Positions 7,604 to 17,013 are shown, numbered from the stretch's first letter. The stretch is 64,000 nt of DNA from Flavonifractor sp. AGMB03687 (GCF_017811815.1 NZ_JADKZI010000006.1:62001-126000); one strand, 5' to 3'. Notes: a model not told the origin generated them from the letters alone. Numbers and translations are program-made.

Positions 7604-8698
7604 TCAAATCGTCCCGTTTGCGTACTTTTCCTTATGAGTCTGAATGAGGGCCTCATCGTCAAAGTAGTTGATCTTCATGGCCGCCTTGACCTCGTTCAGG
7701 GTCTGCTGGGCAATGGCGCGGGCCGCATTGCAGCCCGCTTTGAGAATGTCATAGACCGCCCCGATATCCTTTTCGTATTCCTTTCTCCGCTCCCGAATGG
7801 GGGCCAACTCCTCCTGAATGATGCTGTTCAGAAACTTTTTGATCTTCACATCCCCCAGGCCGCCCCGCTGGTAGTGCTCCTTCAGCTCGTCCAGGCTGGC
7901 GTACTCCGGCAGGTACTCCCCAAAGTGCCGGGGCTGACAGAAGGCATCCAGGTAGGTAAAGACCGTATTGCCCTCCACATGGCCGGGATCGGAGACCTTC
8001 AGGTGGAGCGGGTCGGTATACATATTCATGATCTTCTGGCGCACCTCCTCCGGGTCGTCGGCCAGGAAGATGCAGTTGCCCAGGGACTTGCTCATCTTGG
8101 CCTTGCCGTCGGTGCCCGGCAGACGCATGCAGGCGCTGTTCTCGGGCAGCAGCACATCGGGCTCCACCAGGGTCTCCTGGTAGATGGAATTGAACTTGCG
8201 CACAATTTCCCGGGTCTGCTCCAGCATGGGCAGCTGATCCTCCCCCACCGGCACGGTGGTAGCCTTGAAGGCGGTGATATCCGCCGCCTGGCTCACCGGG
8301 TAGCACAGGAAGCCAGTGGGGATGCTGGCCTCGAAATTCCTCATCTGAATCTCCGCCTTGACGGTGGGGTTGCGGTACAGCCGGGCCACACTGACCAGAT
8401 TCAGATAGTAGTAGGTCAGCTCGGTGAGCTCGGAGATCTGGGACTGGACAAACAGGATGGAAATGCTGGGGTCCAGGCCCACCGACAGGTAGTCCAGCGC
8501 CACCTCTATGATATTCTGGCGCACTTTTTCCGGGTTATCGAAATTGTCCGTCAGTGCCTGGGCATCGGCGATCATAATGAGAATCTTCTCATATTCGCCG
8601 GAATTTTGCAGGGCCACCCGTCTTCTCAGGGAGCCCACATAGTGGCCTAAATGCAGTCTGCCGGTAGGCCGGTCACCTGTCAAAATAATCTTACGCAT
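7604..8698 (-). CDS. trpS: Tryptophanyl-tRNA synthetase
   Basis: 364 residues; charges tRNA-Trp with tryptophan in the cytoplasm. This is a class I synthetase with the HIGH-type motif HLGH near residue 18 and KMSKS near 200. The Trp-binding region [18 protein letters not shown] is also present. The start at 8698 ([13 protein letters not shown]) is chosen because GAGGAG lies 8 nt upstream; the longer reading adds only three residues. Length and motifs match bacterial TrpRS-I. Expression is controlled by a T-box leader upstream that senses uncharged tRNA-Trp. Confidence 0.97.
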   Translation of the reverse strand: MRKIILTGDRPTGRLHLGHYVGSLRRRVALQNSGEYEKILIMIADAQALTDNFDNPEKVRQNIIEVALDYLSVGLDPSISILFVQSQISELTELTYYYLNLVSVARLYRNPTVKAEIQMRNFEASIPTGFLCYPVSQAADITAFKATTVPVGEDQLPMLEQTREIVRKFNSIYQETLVEPDVLLPENSACMRLPGTDGKAKMSKSLGNCIFLADDPEEVRQKIMNMYTDPLHLKVSDPGHVEGNTVFTYLDAFCQPRHFGEYLPEYASLDELKEHYQRGGLGDVKIKKFLNSIIQEELAPIRERRKEYEKDIGAVYDILKAGCNAARAIAQQTLNEVKAAMKINYFDDEALIQTHKEKYANGTI

Positions 8699-8761
8699 CT
8701 GAAACACTCCTCTTTTTCATGTGGATTTGGGAGTCCTTTCGTCAGAGGCGTGCTGGAAAAC

Positions 8762-9060
8762 AAAACGCCCTTGACAGACTTCCAGTTCTGTCAAGGGCGA
8801 ATAACTATCTTATCCGTGGTGCCACCTTGATTCATAAGGATAACCCTTATGCGCTTAGCGGGATACCAGCATATCCCCGGTAACTGACGTATACCTACAC
8901 GTCGCAGAATACTCTGTGAGCCACCTTGCTCCCATTTGACTGCGCCCTCAGCGGTCCATTTGACAACTTGTTTCTTGCCTGATTCTCAGCATCGCAGGCT
9001 CTCTGTAAAGGCATGATTGCCGTTATCTCCGCTTCAACGGTTTCCTATTAAATTGATGGG
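8762..9060 (-). promoter_or_regulatory. T-box riboswitch leader of trpS (Trp specifier)
   Basis: On the minus strand the leader shows a Stem I region with an AGAGAG/UGCUGAGA distal part. The specifier UGG lies at 8958-8956 inside AAAUGGACCGC, with CCGCU pairing to AGCGG at the start of the stem. The T-box sequence AAGGUGGCACCACG is at 8828-8815. The terminator CGCCCUUGACAGA / UCUGUCAAGGGCG (8799-8766) ends in a U-rich tract. The UGG specifier fits the trpS gene. A second GTCAAATGG copy lies at 8940-8932. Confidence 0.93.
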
Positions 9061-9063
9061 GAT

Positions 9064-9092
9064 AGTATAGTCCCAAACCTCACCGTTGTCAA
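9064..9092 (-). promoter_or_regulatory. Promoter of the trpS T-box transcript
   Basis: On the minus strand: TTGACA (9092-9087), a 17-nt spacer and TATACT (9069-9064). This is consensus-like and immediately precedes the T-box leader. Confidence 0.85.
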
Positions 9093-9110
9093 TCCTTAAA
9101 TTTGAGCGCA

Positions 9111-9148
9111 CAAAAAACCGGCCTGCCGCAAGTGCGGCAGGCCGGTTT
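9111..9148 (-). terminator. Terminator of the small P-loop gene
   Basis: A 14-16 bp stem (AAACCGGCCTGCCGCA and its complement) is followed on the minus strand by a T6 run. It ends the gene at 9159. Confidence 0.9.
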
Positions 9149-9158
9149 CTCATCGGTC

Positions 9159-9572
9159 TCAGAAGTACTTCTTGATGCCCTCGGTAGCCAGGGACTCGTC
9201 AGCGCTGATGGTGACGGTGAACTTGATGTTGTTCTTCTCGGAGAAGTTGTTCAGCCAATCCAGGAAGTCCTCCACCGAGTGATCGGTGACGTCGGCGGTC
9301 ACGATCTTGGTCAGGCTGTCGATGAACACGTGGGTAATATCGTAGTTGCCGGCATAGAGGCCGCTGATGAAGCCCTTCATGAAGTCGAAGTTGCAAACAT
9401 CAAAGTGGCTGGCCTCAACCAGGCGAATCTTATAGTGAATGTCATAGGTCAGCTTGGGGCCGCGCTCGATGCAAACAACGTTGCCATTCTCGCTGTGAAC
9501 AGCGGAGTTAATGAGCTCGATCATCTGCTTGGTCTTACCGGTGCCCTTGACCCCCATGATCACTCTCACCAT
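9159..9572 (-). CDS. Small P-loop NTPase of unknown function
   Basis: 137 residues. The ATG at 9572 is preferred because AAGGAG lies 8 nt upstream. The N terminus is a Walker A loop, VRVIMGVKGTGKTK, and HVFIDSLTKIV near residue 87 is a Walker B-like strand. The middle (YDIHYKIRLVEASHFDVCNFDFMKGFISGLYAGNYD, shown only as regions) has no signature I recognise. The size and the early P-loop resemble a minimal RecA- or kinase-like ATPase. It is a single-gene transcript between trpS and pgi. The substrate is unknown; a twitching-type ATPase or a deoxynucleoside-kinase-like fold cannot be excluded. Confidence 0.8.
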   Translation of the reverse strand: MVRVIMGVKGTGKTKQMIELINSAVHSENGNVVCIERGPKLTYDIHYKIRLVEASHFDVCNFDFMKGFISGLYAGNYDITHVFIDSLTKIVTADVTDHSVEDFLDWLNNFSEKNNIKFTVTISADESLATEGIKKYF

Positions 9573-9715
9573 AGTTATCACTCCTTCTTAGTCCGCCGGG
9601 ACCACCCCGGCCTGGTGCATTTATGTTACCATTTTTGCGGTGGGATTGCAACTGATTTGCTCAAGTTCACAAAAAATTCCCACAGGTCCCCCCTGGGTGA
9701 CCGTCAGGTTTACCG

Positions 9716-11050
9716 TTAGCCCAGTCGGGCCTCCAGTTCCGCTTTTTTATCTTCATATCCAGGCTTACCCAGCAGGGCGTACATATTATTCTTATAAGCC
9801 TCCACGCCGGGCTGGTCGAAGGGGTTGATCTCCAGCAGGTAGCCGGACAGGCCGCAGACGTACTCAAAGTAGTAGATGAGAGCGCCCACGCTCTTGGCGC
9901 AGCGGCCGGGTGCGGTGACCATCAGGTTGGGCACACCGCCGTCCACATGGGCCAGCAGGGTGCCCCGCATGGCCTGCTCAGCCACGAAGGACAGGTCCTT
10001 GCCCGCCAGGAAGTTGAGGCCGTCCACGTTGTCGGGATCGTGGGGGATGGTGACGGCGGGACCGTTGCTCTTCTCGAAGCGCACCACGGTCTCCAGCATG
10101 AGGCGCTCGCCCTGCTGGATGTACTGACCCATGGAGTGCAGGTCGGCGGTGAACTCCACGCTGGCGGGGAACAGGCCCTTGCCCTCCTTGCCCTCGCTCT
10201 CACCGTAGAGCTGCTTCCACCACTCGCCGAAGAAGCGGTAGGAGGGCTCATAGCCCACCAGGATATCCACCTTCTTGCCGCCGGTGTACAGGGCATGGCG
10301 GGCGGCAGCGTGCTGCCAGGCGGGGTTGGCCTCACCGGGCACGGCCAGGGTCTCCATCTCCTCCCGGGCACCCTCCATCAGGGCGGCGATGTCTACGCCG
10401 GCGCAGGCGATGGGCAGCAGGCCCACGGCGGTGAGCACGCTGTAGCGGCCGCCGATGGCGTCGGGCACCACGAACTCCTCATAGCCCTCGGCGTCGGCCA
10501 GGCCCTTCAGAGCGCCCTTGTGGGCGTCGGTGGTGGCGTAAATGCGCTTGCGGGCCTCCTCCTTGCCGTACTTCTCCTCCAGCAGGTTCTTGAAGATCCG
10601 GAAGGCCACGGCGGGCTCGGTGGTGGTACCAGACTTGGAGATCACGTTGATGGACCATTCCTTGTCCTTGATGAGCTCCATCACTTCCAGCATGGCGTCG
10701 GTGGACAGGCCGTTGCCGGCGAAGTAGATGGCGGGACCGTCCTTGTGGGTCAGATTGAAGTTGGGGGAGTTGACCAGCTCCACCACGGCGCGGGCGCCCA
10801 GGTAGGAGCCGCCGATGCCGATGACCACCAGGGCCTGGGAGTTGGAGCGGATGCGCTCCGCGGCGGCCTGGATGCGGGCAAACTCTTCTTTATCGTAGTC
10901 CCGGGGCAGGTGGACCCAGCCGGTAAAGTCGCCGCCTGCGCCGCTGCCGGTCTCCAGCTTCTGCCGGGCGCTCTCCAGGGCGTCCAGACGGCTGGTCAGC
11001 CAGTTTTCCGGGAGGAAAGAACGGGCATTGGAGGTGTCGATTTGAATCAT
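9716..11050 (-). CDS. pgi: Glucose-6-phosphate isomerase
   Basis: 444 residues; interconverts glucose 6-phosphate and fructose 6-phosphate in glycolysis and gluconeogenesis. The family signatures are visible: VVIGIGGSYLGARA near residue 78, the SKSGTTTEPAVAF phosphate-binding loop near 140, and a GRYSVLTAVGLLP stretch near 205. The length matches the short Gram-positive type. AAGGAG stands 10-11 nt before the ATG. It is probably monocistronic. Confidence 0.96.
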   Translation of the reverse strand: MIQIDTSNARSFLPENWLTSRLDALESARQKLETGSGAGGDFTGWVHLPRDYDKEEFARIQAAAERIRSNSQALVVIGIGGSYLGARAVVELVNSPNFNLTHKDGPAIYFAGNGLSTDAMLEVMELIKDKEWSINVISKSGTTTEPAVAFRIFKNLLEEKYGKEEARKRIYATTDAHKGALKGLADAEGYEEFVVPDAIGGRYSVLTAVGLLPIACAGVDIAALMEGAREEMETLAVPGEANPAWQHAAARHALYTGGKKVDILVGYEPSYRFFGEWWKQLYGESEGKEGKGLFPASVEFTADLHSMGQYIQQGERLMLETVVRFEKSNGPAVTIPHDPDNVDGLNFLAGKDLSFVAEQAMRGTLLAHVDGGVPNLMVTAPGRCAKSVGALIYYFEYVCGLSGYLLEINPFDQPGVEAYKNNMYALLGKPGYEDKKAELEARLG

Positions 11051-11162
11051 GGTGACGTCACTCCTTCTTCTATTTCACAAAGCCGTTTCTCGGCCAGTGC
11101 CTCTATCATACACCTAGCCGCGGCCTTTGGCCAGAGAAAAAAGCCAATTATCGGAAAAACCT

Positions 11163-13124
11163 TCAGGCCTTCCGCACCCAGATGGTGTTATCGTTCATGG
11201 TGGTGGCCTCGCCCCAGTCGGAGAGGCGCTGGTGGGTCAGACAGTTGACGGTGTTTTCGCCGGGATAGACGCCTTCAGCCACCACCGTCATGGGAGCCAC
11301 GGCCCGATCCAGGGCCAGGGTGCAGGTCATCTCGCCCAGGTTATTGTAGCACACTACCTGCTCCCCCTGGGACAGACCCAGTCGGGCGGCGTCCTCGCTG
11401 TTCATGCGCACCGTCATCTCGCCCCGCAGGTCCCGCAGAGCGGAGGACTCATTGAAGGAGGAGTTGAGGGTGTGGACCACCGGGGCGCAGATCAGGTGGA
11501 AGGGGTCGGAACCGCCGTGGGGCTGGAACCAGCCAATGATGGGCTCGTTCAGGTGGATCTTGCCGTCCTCCGTCTGAACGGGCAGGGGGAAGGGGCTCTC
11601 CAGCACCACCGGCTCCCCGGCCAGCACCTTGTCCTTCTCCTCCCGGGTGAGGGCCCAGCTGTCCTCCACCATCTGGCGGCACAGCTCCTCCGGGGTGCGG
11701 CCCTGGAAGGGGTCCTCAATGCCCATGGCGGCAGCCAGCAGGGTAAACACCTCCCAGTTGCTCTTCACCTCACCGGGGGCGGGCACCGCCGCCGGGGCGT
11801 ACTGGATCTCCCGGTAGCCGTAGGGGGTGTACAGGTCGGTCTGCTCCACCATGTAGGGGGCGGGCAGGATGATGTCGGCGTACTTGGCGGTGTCGGTCAT
11901 GTACCGCTCGTGGACCACGGTAAACAGGTCCTCCCGGGCTAGACCCCGGCGGACGGCGTTCTGGTCGGAGGTCACCGTGGCCGGATTGGCGTGGTAGACG
12001 TACAGGCTGTGGATGGGGGTGGAGAGGCCCTTGCCCTGCAGCGCGTAGCCCAGCTGGTTAATGTTGATCATCTGGGTGTTCTTCTTGGCCAGGTCGGGCC
12101 GCTTGACGCAGGACTTGTCCACCAGATCGGGAGAGGAGCAGATGCCGTAGGTGCCGCCGCCCTTCTTGGCCCAGGCGCCCACAGCAGCAGGCAGAGCGGT
12201 GATGGCGCGGGTGGCCTCGCCGCCGTTGCCGGAGCGGGAGAAGCCGCTGCCCAGCACGATGCAGGGGGCCTTGGCTCTGCCGTAGACCAGGGCCAGGTCC
12301 CGGATGACATCGGGGCTCAGGCCGATGAGGCACTGGGTCTCCTCGGGCTCCCACACGTCCAGGGTGGCCCGCAGCTCCTCCCAGCCCGCAGCGTGCTCGG
12401 CCAGCCAGGCCTCGTCGGTGAGGCCCTCCTGGTCCAGCACCTGGAGCATGGACAGAGCCAGAGCGCCGTCGCTGCCCGGCTGGATCAGAATAGTCTGGTC
12501 GGCCAGTTCGGCGGAGGGATTCTCATACACGTCGATGAGGATGATCTTGGCGCCATTGGCCTTGGCCTTCCGCAGGATGGGGGCCAGGTGGGCACGGGTG
12601 GCGGGGATGTTGGTGGACCACAGCAGGATCAGGTCGCTGTGCTCCACCTCCCAGGGAGACAGGTCGCAGGAGTTGCCCATGACCTGCTTCCAGCCGGTGG
12701 ACTTGGCGGTGCTGCACAGGGTGCGCTTGAGGCGGCTGGCACCCAGGGCGTGGAAGAAGCCCTCGCCGCAGTTACGGTGGACCACGCCCATGGTGCCGGC
12801 GTAGGAGTAGGGCAGGATGGTCTCCGGGCCGTACTGGGCCATCAGCTCCTTCCAGCGACTGGTGATCTCTTCAATGGCCTGGTCCCAGGAGATGGGCTCG
12901 AACTCCCCTGCGCCCTTGGCACCGGTACGGCGCAGCGGGGTGAGGATGCGGTGGGGGCCGTTCATGGCCTCGGGCAGATGGCGCATTTTGGCGCACACCC
13001 AGCCGTCGGTATAAGGGTTGGCCGGATCGCCGGTGATGGCGGTGACGGTATTGCCCTGTGTCTCCACCAGCAGCGAGCACCCCTCGGGGCAGTCATAGGG
13101 ACAGGCAGAACGACAAGTGGACAT
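11163..13124 (-). CDS. Molybdopterin (bis-MGD) oxidoreductase, stand-alone catalytic subunit
   Basis: 653 residues; the ATG at 13124 follows AAAAGGAGG. The N terminus has the cysteine set C-x3-C-x3-C (CRSACPYDCPEGC) with a fourth Cys about 27 residues on (GWVCAKM), as in [4Fe-4S]-binding Mo/W enzymes. Typical domains follow: PISWDQAIEEI, LILLWSTNIPATRAHL, GSGFSRSGNGGEATRAI, and a C-terminal molydopterin-dinucleotide-binding barrel. The region normally holding the metal ligand reads GNSCDLSP, so Ser or Cys is the likely ligand. No Sec (in-frame TGA) is seen. No Tat signal and no iron-sulfur or membrane partner genes are next to it, so it is probably cytoplasmic. The substrate is unknown; the type resembles thiosulfate/polysulfide-reductase-like and hydratase/transhydroxylase-like members. 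Confidence 0.85.
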   Translation of the reverse strand: MSTCRSACPYDCPEGCSLLVETQGNTVTAITGDPANPYTDGWVCAKMRHLPEAMNGPHRILTPLRRTGAKGAGEFEPISWDQAIEEITSRWKELMAQYGPETILPYSYAGTMGVVHRNCGEGFFHALGASRLKRTLCSTAKSTGWKQVMGNSCDLSPWEVEHSDLILLWSTNIPATRAHLAPILRKAKANGAKIILIDVYENPSAELADQTILIQPGSDGALALSMLQVLDQEGLTDEAWLAEHAAGWEELRATLDVWEPEETQCLIGLSPDVIRDLALVYGRAKAPCIVLGSGFSRSGNGGEATRAITALPAAVGAWAKKGGGTYGICSSPDLVDKSCVKRPDLAKKNTQMININQLGYALQGKGLSTPIHSLYVYHANPATVTSDQNAVRRGLAREDLFTVVHERYMTDTAKYADIILPAPYMVEQTDLYTPYGYREIQYAPAAVPAPGEVKSNWEVFTLLAAAMGIEDPFQGRTPEELCRQMVEDSWALTREEKDKVLAGEPVVLESPFPLPVQTEDGKIHLNEPIIGWFQPHGGSDPFHLICAPVVHTLNSSFNESSALRDLRGEMTVRMNSEDAARLGLSQGEQVVCYNNLGEMTCTLALDRAVAPMTVVAEGVYPGENTVNCLTHQRLSDWGEATTMNDNTIWVRKA

Positions 13125-13141
13125 GATGATAACCTCCTTTT

Positions 13142-13170
13142 GAAAAAGGCCGCCCGTGGGCGGCCTTTTG
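13142..13170 (-). terminator. Terminator between UPF0210 operon and oxidoreductase gene
   Basis: On the minus strand the stem AAAAGGCCGCCC / GGGCGGCCTTTT ends in T5, only a few bases before the ribosome site of the oxidoreductase gene. The position also permits attenuation of that gene. Confidence 0.75.
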
Positions 13171-13260
13171 CGAGCAAAACAGGAATCATTTGCGTAGGGG
13201 CCGACGCCCACATCGGCCCGGCGGTTTTGTATCTAGAGGGGGACAACGTCCCCCCTGGAC

Positions 13261-14619
13261 TTAGTTCTTCAGGCTCTGCATGGGGGCGGGAATGCGGCCG
13301 CCCCGGGCCACGAAGGCCTCAGCGCTCTGGGGATGGATAGGCATGACGGGGGCAGAGCCCAGCAGGCCGCCGAACTCCACGGTGTCGCCCACCACCTTGC
13401 CGGGGGCGGGGATGATGCGCACAGCGGTGGTCTTGGAGTTGACCATGCCAATGGCAGCCTCGTCGGCGATGATGGCGGAGATGGTGGCAGCGGAGGTATC
13501 GCCGGGGACGGCGATCATATCCAGGCCCACGGAGCACACGCAGGTCATAGCCTCCAGCTTGTCCAGGTGGAGCACGCCGGAACGGGCGGCGGCGATCATG
13601 CCCTCGTCCTCACTGACGGGGATGAAGGCGCCGGACAGGCCGCCCACGTGGGAGGAGGCCATGACGCCGCCCTTCTTCACCGCGTCGTTGAGCAGGGCCA
13701 GGGCGGCGGTGGTACCGTGGGTGCCGCAGGTCTCCAGGCCCATCTCCTCCAGGATGCGGGCCACGGAGTCGCCGATGGCGGGGGTGGGAGCCAGGGACAG
13801 GTCCACGATGCCGAAGGGCACCCCCAGGCGGCGGCTGGCCTCCTGGGCCACCAGCTGACCCATACGGGTCACCCGGAAGGCGGTCTTCTTGATGGTCTCG
13901 GCCACCACGTCAAAGGGCTGGCCCTTCACGTCCTTCAGGGCATGGTGCACCACGCCGGGGCCAGACACGCCCACGTTGATGATGCAGTCGGGCTCGCCCA
14001 CGCCGTGGAAGGCGCCGGCCATGAAGGGGTTATCCTCCACGGCGTTGCAGAACACCACCAGCTTGGCGCAGCCGAAGCCGCCCTGGTCGGCGGTGAGCTG
14101 GGCGCACTCCTTGATGGTGCGGCCCATGACGCCCACAGCGTTCATGTTGATGCCCGCCTTGGTGGAGCCCACGTTGACGCTGGCGCACACCAGATCGGTG
14201 CGGGCCAGGGACTCTGGGATGGAGGCGATGAGCTTCCGGTCGGCCTTGGTAGCGCCCTTCTGCACCAGAGCGGAGAAGCCGCCGATGAAGTTGACGCCCA
14301 CCGCCTTGGCGGCGTTGTCCATGGCCACAGCAAAGGGCACATAGCTGTTGGTCTCGGAGGCCCCGGCCACCAGGGCCATGGGGGTCACGGAGAGCCGCTT
14401 GTTGACGATGGGGATACCGAACTCCCGCTCGATGGCCTCGCCGGTGGCCACCAGGTGCTCGGCCTGGCGGGTGATCTTGTCATAGATCTTGCGGCAGGCG
14501 GCGTTGGGATCGGAGTCGGCGCAGTCCAGCAGGGAGATGCCCATGGTAATGGTACGCACATCCAGATGCTGCTGGTCGATCATATGGATCGTATCAAAAA
14601 TCTCGTTGGCATTAATCAT
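13261..14619 (-). CDS. UPF0210 / PFL-family (DUF711) protein
   Basis: 452 residues, the full family length. Recognisable stretches are MISLLDCAD-like [13 protein letters not shown] near residue 27, [13 protein letters not shown] near 95, [12 protein letters not shown] near 130 and a glycine-rich [15 protein letters not shown] near 230. The fold is related to glycyl-radical PFL-like barrels, but there is no glycyl-radical motif and the function is not established. The gene upstream encodes an ACT-domain protein (UPF0237), the usual conserved partner. This suggests amino-acid-type ligand control. A 170-nt GC-rich gap with a CGGGCCGC/GCGGCCCTG hairpin separates them. Confidence 0.92.
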   Translation of the reverse strand: MINANEIFDTIHMIDQQHLDVRTITMGISLLDCADSDPNAACRKIYDKITRQAEHLVATGEAIEREFGIPIVNKRLSVTPMALVAGASETNSYVPFAVAMDNAAKAVGVNFIGGFSALVQKGATKADRKLIASIPESLARTDLVCASVNVGSTKAGINMNAVGVMGRTIKECAQLTADQGGFGCAKLVVFCNAVEDNPFMAGAFHGVGEPDCIINVGVSGPGVVHHALKDVKGQPFDVVAETIKKTAFRVTRMGQLVAQEASRRLGVPFGIVDLSLAPTPAIGDSVARILEEMGLETCGTHGTTAALALLNDAVKKGGVMASSHVGGLSGAFIPVSEDEGMIAAARSGVLHLDKLEAMTCVCSVGLDMIAVPGDTSAATISAIIADEAAIGMVNSKTTAVRIIPAPGKVVGDTVEFGGLLGSAPVMPIHPQSAEAFVARGGRIPAPMQSLKN

Positions 14620-14789
14620 AAAATGATGTACTCCTTATCGTCGGACGATCATCGTTTCTTGTCACGCTGCGCACGCCTCACAGCCGGGTCGCCTTCCCTC
14701 CGTCTCGGGCTGGTCTGCGGGCCGCAAAGCGGCCCTGCGCTCGCCCTCGCTCCGGTCCAGGCTCCCCTGCTCGGCGGCTTCGCGCTTCC

Positions 14790-15059
14790 TCAGATGCGAT
14801 GCATGGCATTAAAGATGTCCTCCCGCTGGGCGCGGATGGACAGATCCCGGTCCTTGCCCTCCTGCTCCATCAGGGCAGCCAGGTCGGCAAAGGGCAGGTC
14901 GCAGTTGCTGACATCCACCAGCATGACCATGGTGAAATAGTCCTGCAGGATGGTCTGGCTGATATCCAGAACGTTGACGTTGTGCTGGGCCAGCAGACCG
15001 CACACCAGGGACATGATGCCCACCCGGTCCTTGCCCAGAACGGTGACAATGGCTTTCAT
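14790..15059 (-). CDS. ACT domain protein, UPF0237 family
   Basis: 89 residues. The start at 15059 (MKAIVTVLGKDRVGIM) is preferred because AAAGGAG lies 9 nt upstream; a longer reading has no ribosome site. It is a single ACT domain with the hallmark GKDRVGIMSLVCGLLAQ ligand loop. ACT domains bind small ligands such as amino acids and regulate a partner protein. The stand-alone protein sits in conserved synteny with UPF0210, encoded 170 nt downstream, and the two are likely co-transcribed and may form a complex. Confidence 0.9.
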   Translation of the reverse strand: MKAIVTVLGKDRVGIMSLVCGLLAQHNVNVLDISQTILQDYFTMVMLVDVSNCDLPFADLAALMEQEGKDRDLSIRAQREDIFNAMHRI

Positions 15060-15102
15060 AGTTGATAACTCCTTTATTTCTCGATATGGAAACGGCACCG
15101 GC

Positions 15103-15690
15103 TCAGGTCCGGCCCATCTCATCCAGGGTCATGCCGAAGGCAGGGAGGAAATGCTCCAGGAAATAGTCCACCTCGGGCAGGCCGTAGTCCTTCAGGGCGT
15201 CCAGGGTCTGCCGGGCGGCCTGCTGGAACTCGGTGTTGCCCGCCTTCAGCTCCTCCAGGCACTTGATGTGGGCGGACAGCTTGTCCGCCGCCTTCACCAG
15301 GGCCTTGGTATCCGGGTCGTAGTCCTCCCGCAGCAGGGGGGAAAAGGCGGGGCGCAGCTCCTCCGGCAGCATGTTCAGCAGCTTGCCGGCGGAGAACTCC
15401 TCCACCTTCTTGTAGGCGTCCCGGATCTCCGGGTCGTAATACTTGATGGGGGTGGGCAGATCGCCGGTGAGGATCTCCGGGGCGTCATGGTACAGGGCGG
15501 CCATGGCGGCCAGACCGGGGTCGGCCTCCTTCCCGAACACATCCCGCCGGATCACCGCCAGGGCGTGGGAGAGCACCGCCACCATGTGGGAGTGCTCCTG
15601 GATGTTCTCCTGAAAGGTGTTGCGCATGAGTCCCCAGCGGTTGATGTACCGCATCCGGGATAAATAGGCAAAAAAGGGTCGAGATTCCAT
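15103..15690 (-). CDS. HD-domain 5'-nucleotidase, YfbR-like
   Basis: 195 residues. An HD-superfamily metal site is visible: EHSH near residue 32, YHDAPE near 67-72 and a later Asp in KAADKLSA near 134. It resembles E. coli YfbR, which removes the phosphate from deoxyribonucleoside 5'-monophosphates. The ILTGDLPTPIKY segment is typical. It lies 43 nt upstream of the ACT gene on the same strand and may share its transcript. Confidence 0.88.
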   Translation of the reverse strand: MESRPFFAYLSRMRYINRWGLMRNTFQENIQEHSHMVAVLSHALAVIRRDVFGKEADPGLAAMAALYHDAPEILTGDLPTPIKYYDPEIRDAYKKVEEFSAGKLLNMLPEELRPAFSPLLREDYDPDTKALVKAADKLSAHIKCLEELKAGNTEFQQAARQTLDALKDYGLPEVDYFLEHFLPAFGMTLDEMGRT

Positions 15691-15883
15691 CCATAATCCC
15701 CCTATTCCATCGAAACAAGTTATTCTACCATAAATGCACGTCGGTGTAAACGGAAGGCCCCCAAACTTTTCCCCTCCAAAGGCCCATACCCTATGCAGCG
15801 AGGATATCGTATTGCCCCTTTTGGTGTGCTACAATGGCTATAGAATCGATTCTGACCCAATCTGACGAGGAGTGTGAGGAATT

Positions 15884-16306
15884 ATGCAAGCAAAGCGGAA
15901 AAACATTTGGGATCTGCTGGGCTTTGTGGTGGGCCTGGCGCTGGTGCTGGCCGGCATCGTGTTCCTGGCCACCCCGGCGGAGACCTACTCCACCCACAGC
16001 CCGGATATGGCCAGTTTCGGCGCGGACTTCTACACCTATCAGTATGACGCCACCCGGGACGCCGCCCTCAACGCCGCCGTGACCGCCAACAACCTGCGGG
16101 AGCTGGGCGGCAAGCTGGCTGTCTACAGCGGTGTCTTCTTTATGGCGGCAGGCGCTCTGACCATCATCCACTACGGCAGACGGTGCTTTGCCGTGGGCGC
16201 TCCGGCCGCACCGGAGGCCCCTACTGTACCGGAGGATGTGCCGCCGGTGGAGACCGAAGCGGCCCAGCCCGCTGAGCTCACCCCGCCGGAAGATCCCCAG
16301 CCCTGA
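15884..16306 (+). CDS. Small membrane protein with acidic, Pro/Ala-rich tail
   Basis: 140 residues. Two membrane helices, about 9-31 (LLGFVVGLALVLAGIVFLA) and 78-97, enclose an extracytoplasmic loop of about 45 residues. The last 35 residues are rich in Pro, Ala and Glu and look disordered. A GAGG-type ribosome site precedes the ATG. I do not recognise a family. It is a single gene followed by a strong terminator. Confidence 0.7.
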   Translation: MQAKRKNIWDLLGFVVGLALVLAGIVFLATPAETYSTHSPDMASFGADFYTYQYDATRDAALNAAVTANNLRELGGKLAVYSGVFFMAAGALTIIHYGRRCFAVGAPAAPEAPTVPEDVPPVETEAAQPAELTPPEDPQP

Positions 16307-16309
16307 ATC

Positions 16310-16352
16310 CACAAAAACCCGCCCATGCATGGCATGGGCGGGTTTTTTGTGC
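16310..16352 (+). terminator. Terminator of the small membrane protein gene
   Basis: A long stem CACAAAAACCCGCCCATGC with its complement around ATG carries an AAAAA/TTTTTT flank. It works in both directions. Confidence 0.9.
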
Positions 16353-16440
16353 TGTGTGTCCACGGGCATTGCCCGGCATTCTTCGGGGTGGTATACTGTC
16401 CCTAGTAAGCCAAGAAACCGGAACGCGGAGGTGACAGACC

Positions 16441-16683
16441 GTGAAACCATTGCCGCCCAAAAAGGTAAGAAGGATCGTCTGGCTGATGTTGGGTGTGGGC
16501 AGTGCCCTGGCGGTTGGGGGCGTGCTGGCGGAGATCAATCTGCTGACCACCATCGGCGTGGTGATCATGCTGTGCGCGCTGGGGTTTCAGCTTCTTTTCT
16601 ACCGGTGCCCCCATTGCGGAAAATATCTGGACCGAAGCACGGGGCCCTTCTGTCCCCACTGCGGACGCAGTATCGATGAGTGA
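16441..16683 (+). CDS. Small membrane protein with C-terminal zinc ribbon
   Basis: 80 residues from a GTG start preceded by GGAGGTG. Two membrane helices (about 11-30 and 34-52) are followed by a cytoplasmic zinc ribbon, CPHCG near residue 56 and CPHCG near 72. Proteins of this build are common in Clostridia and usually uncharacterised. Nothing in the neighbourhood defines a partner. Confidence 0.75.
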   Translation: MKPLPPKKVRRIVWLMLGVGSALAVGGVLAEINLLTTIGVVIMLCALGFQLLFYRCPHCGKYLDRSTGPFCPHCGRSIDE

Positions 16684-16696
16684 GGCCCCAACAACG

Positions 16697-16731
16697 AAAA
16701 AAAGACCTGAAACCAAAGTTTCAGGTCTTTT

Positions 16732-16732
<1 letters not shown>
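16697..16732. terminator. Bidirectional terminator next to tRNA-Ala
   Basis: A 13-bp stem AAAGACCTGAAAC / GTTTCAGGTCTTT around CAAA, flanked by A and T runs, serves the zinc-ribbon gene on plus and the tRNA on minus. Confidence 0.85.
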
Positions 16733-16807
<75 letters not shown>

Positions 16808-17013
16808 ATATTCACTTGGCCGCCGGTCAGGTCGACCGAACGAATTGTATTTTAGCACTCCTCTCCCCTGTTGTCAACTGCTTTTTTCATTTTTCTCAAA
16901 AATTTTTGGAGTTGGGTGTTGTCAACCGCCGGTTGACAGGATGGAAGGGGGCGGCCCTTGCTTTTTGGACCGCCGTCGGATAGGATAAAACCAGCGAAAG
17001 GAGGGGGATGGAC

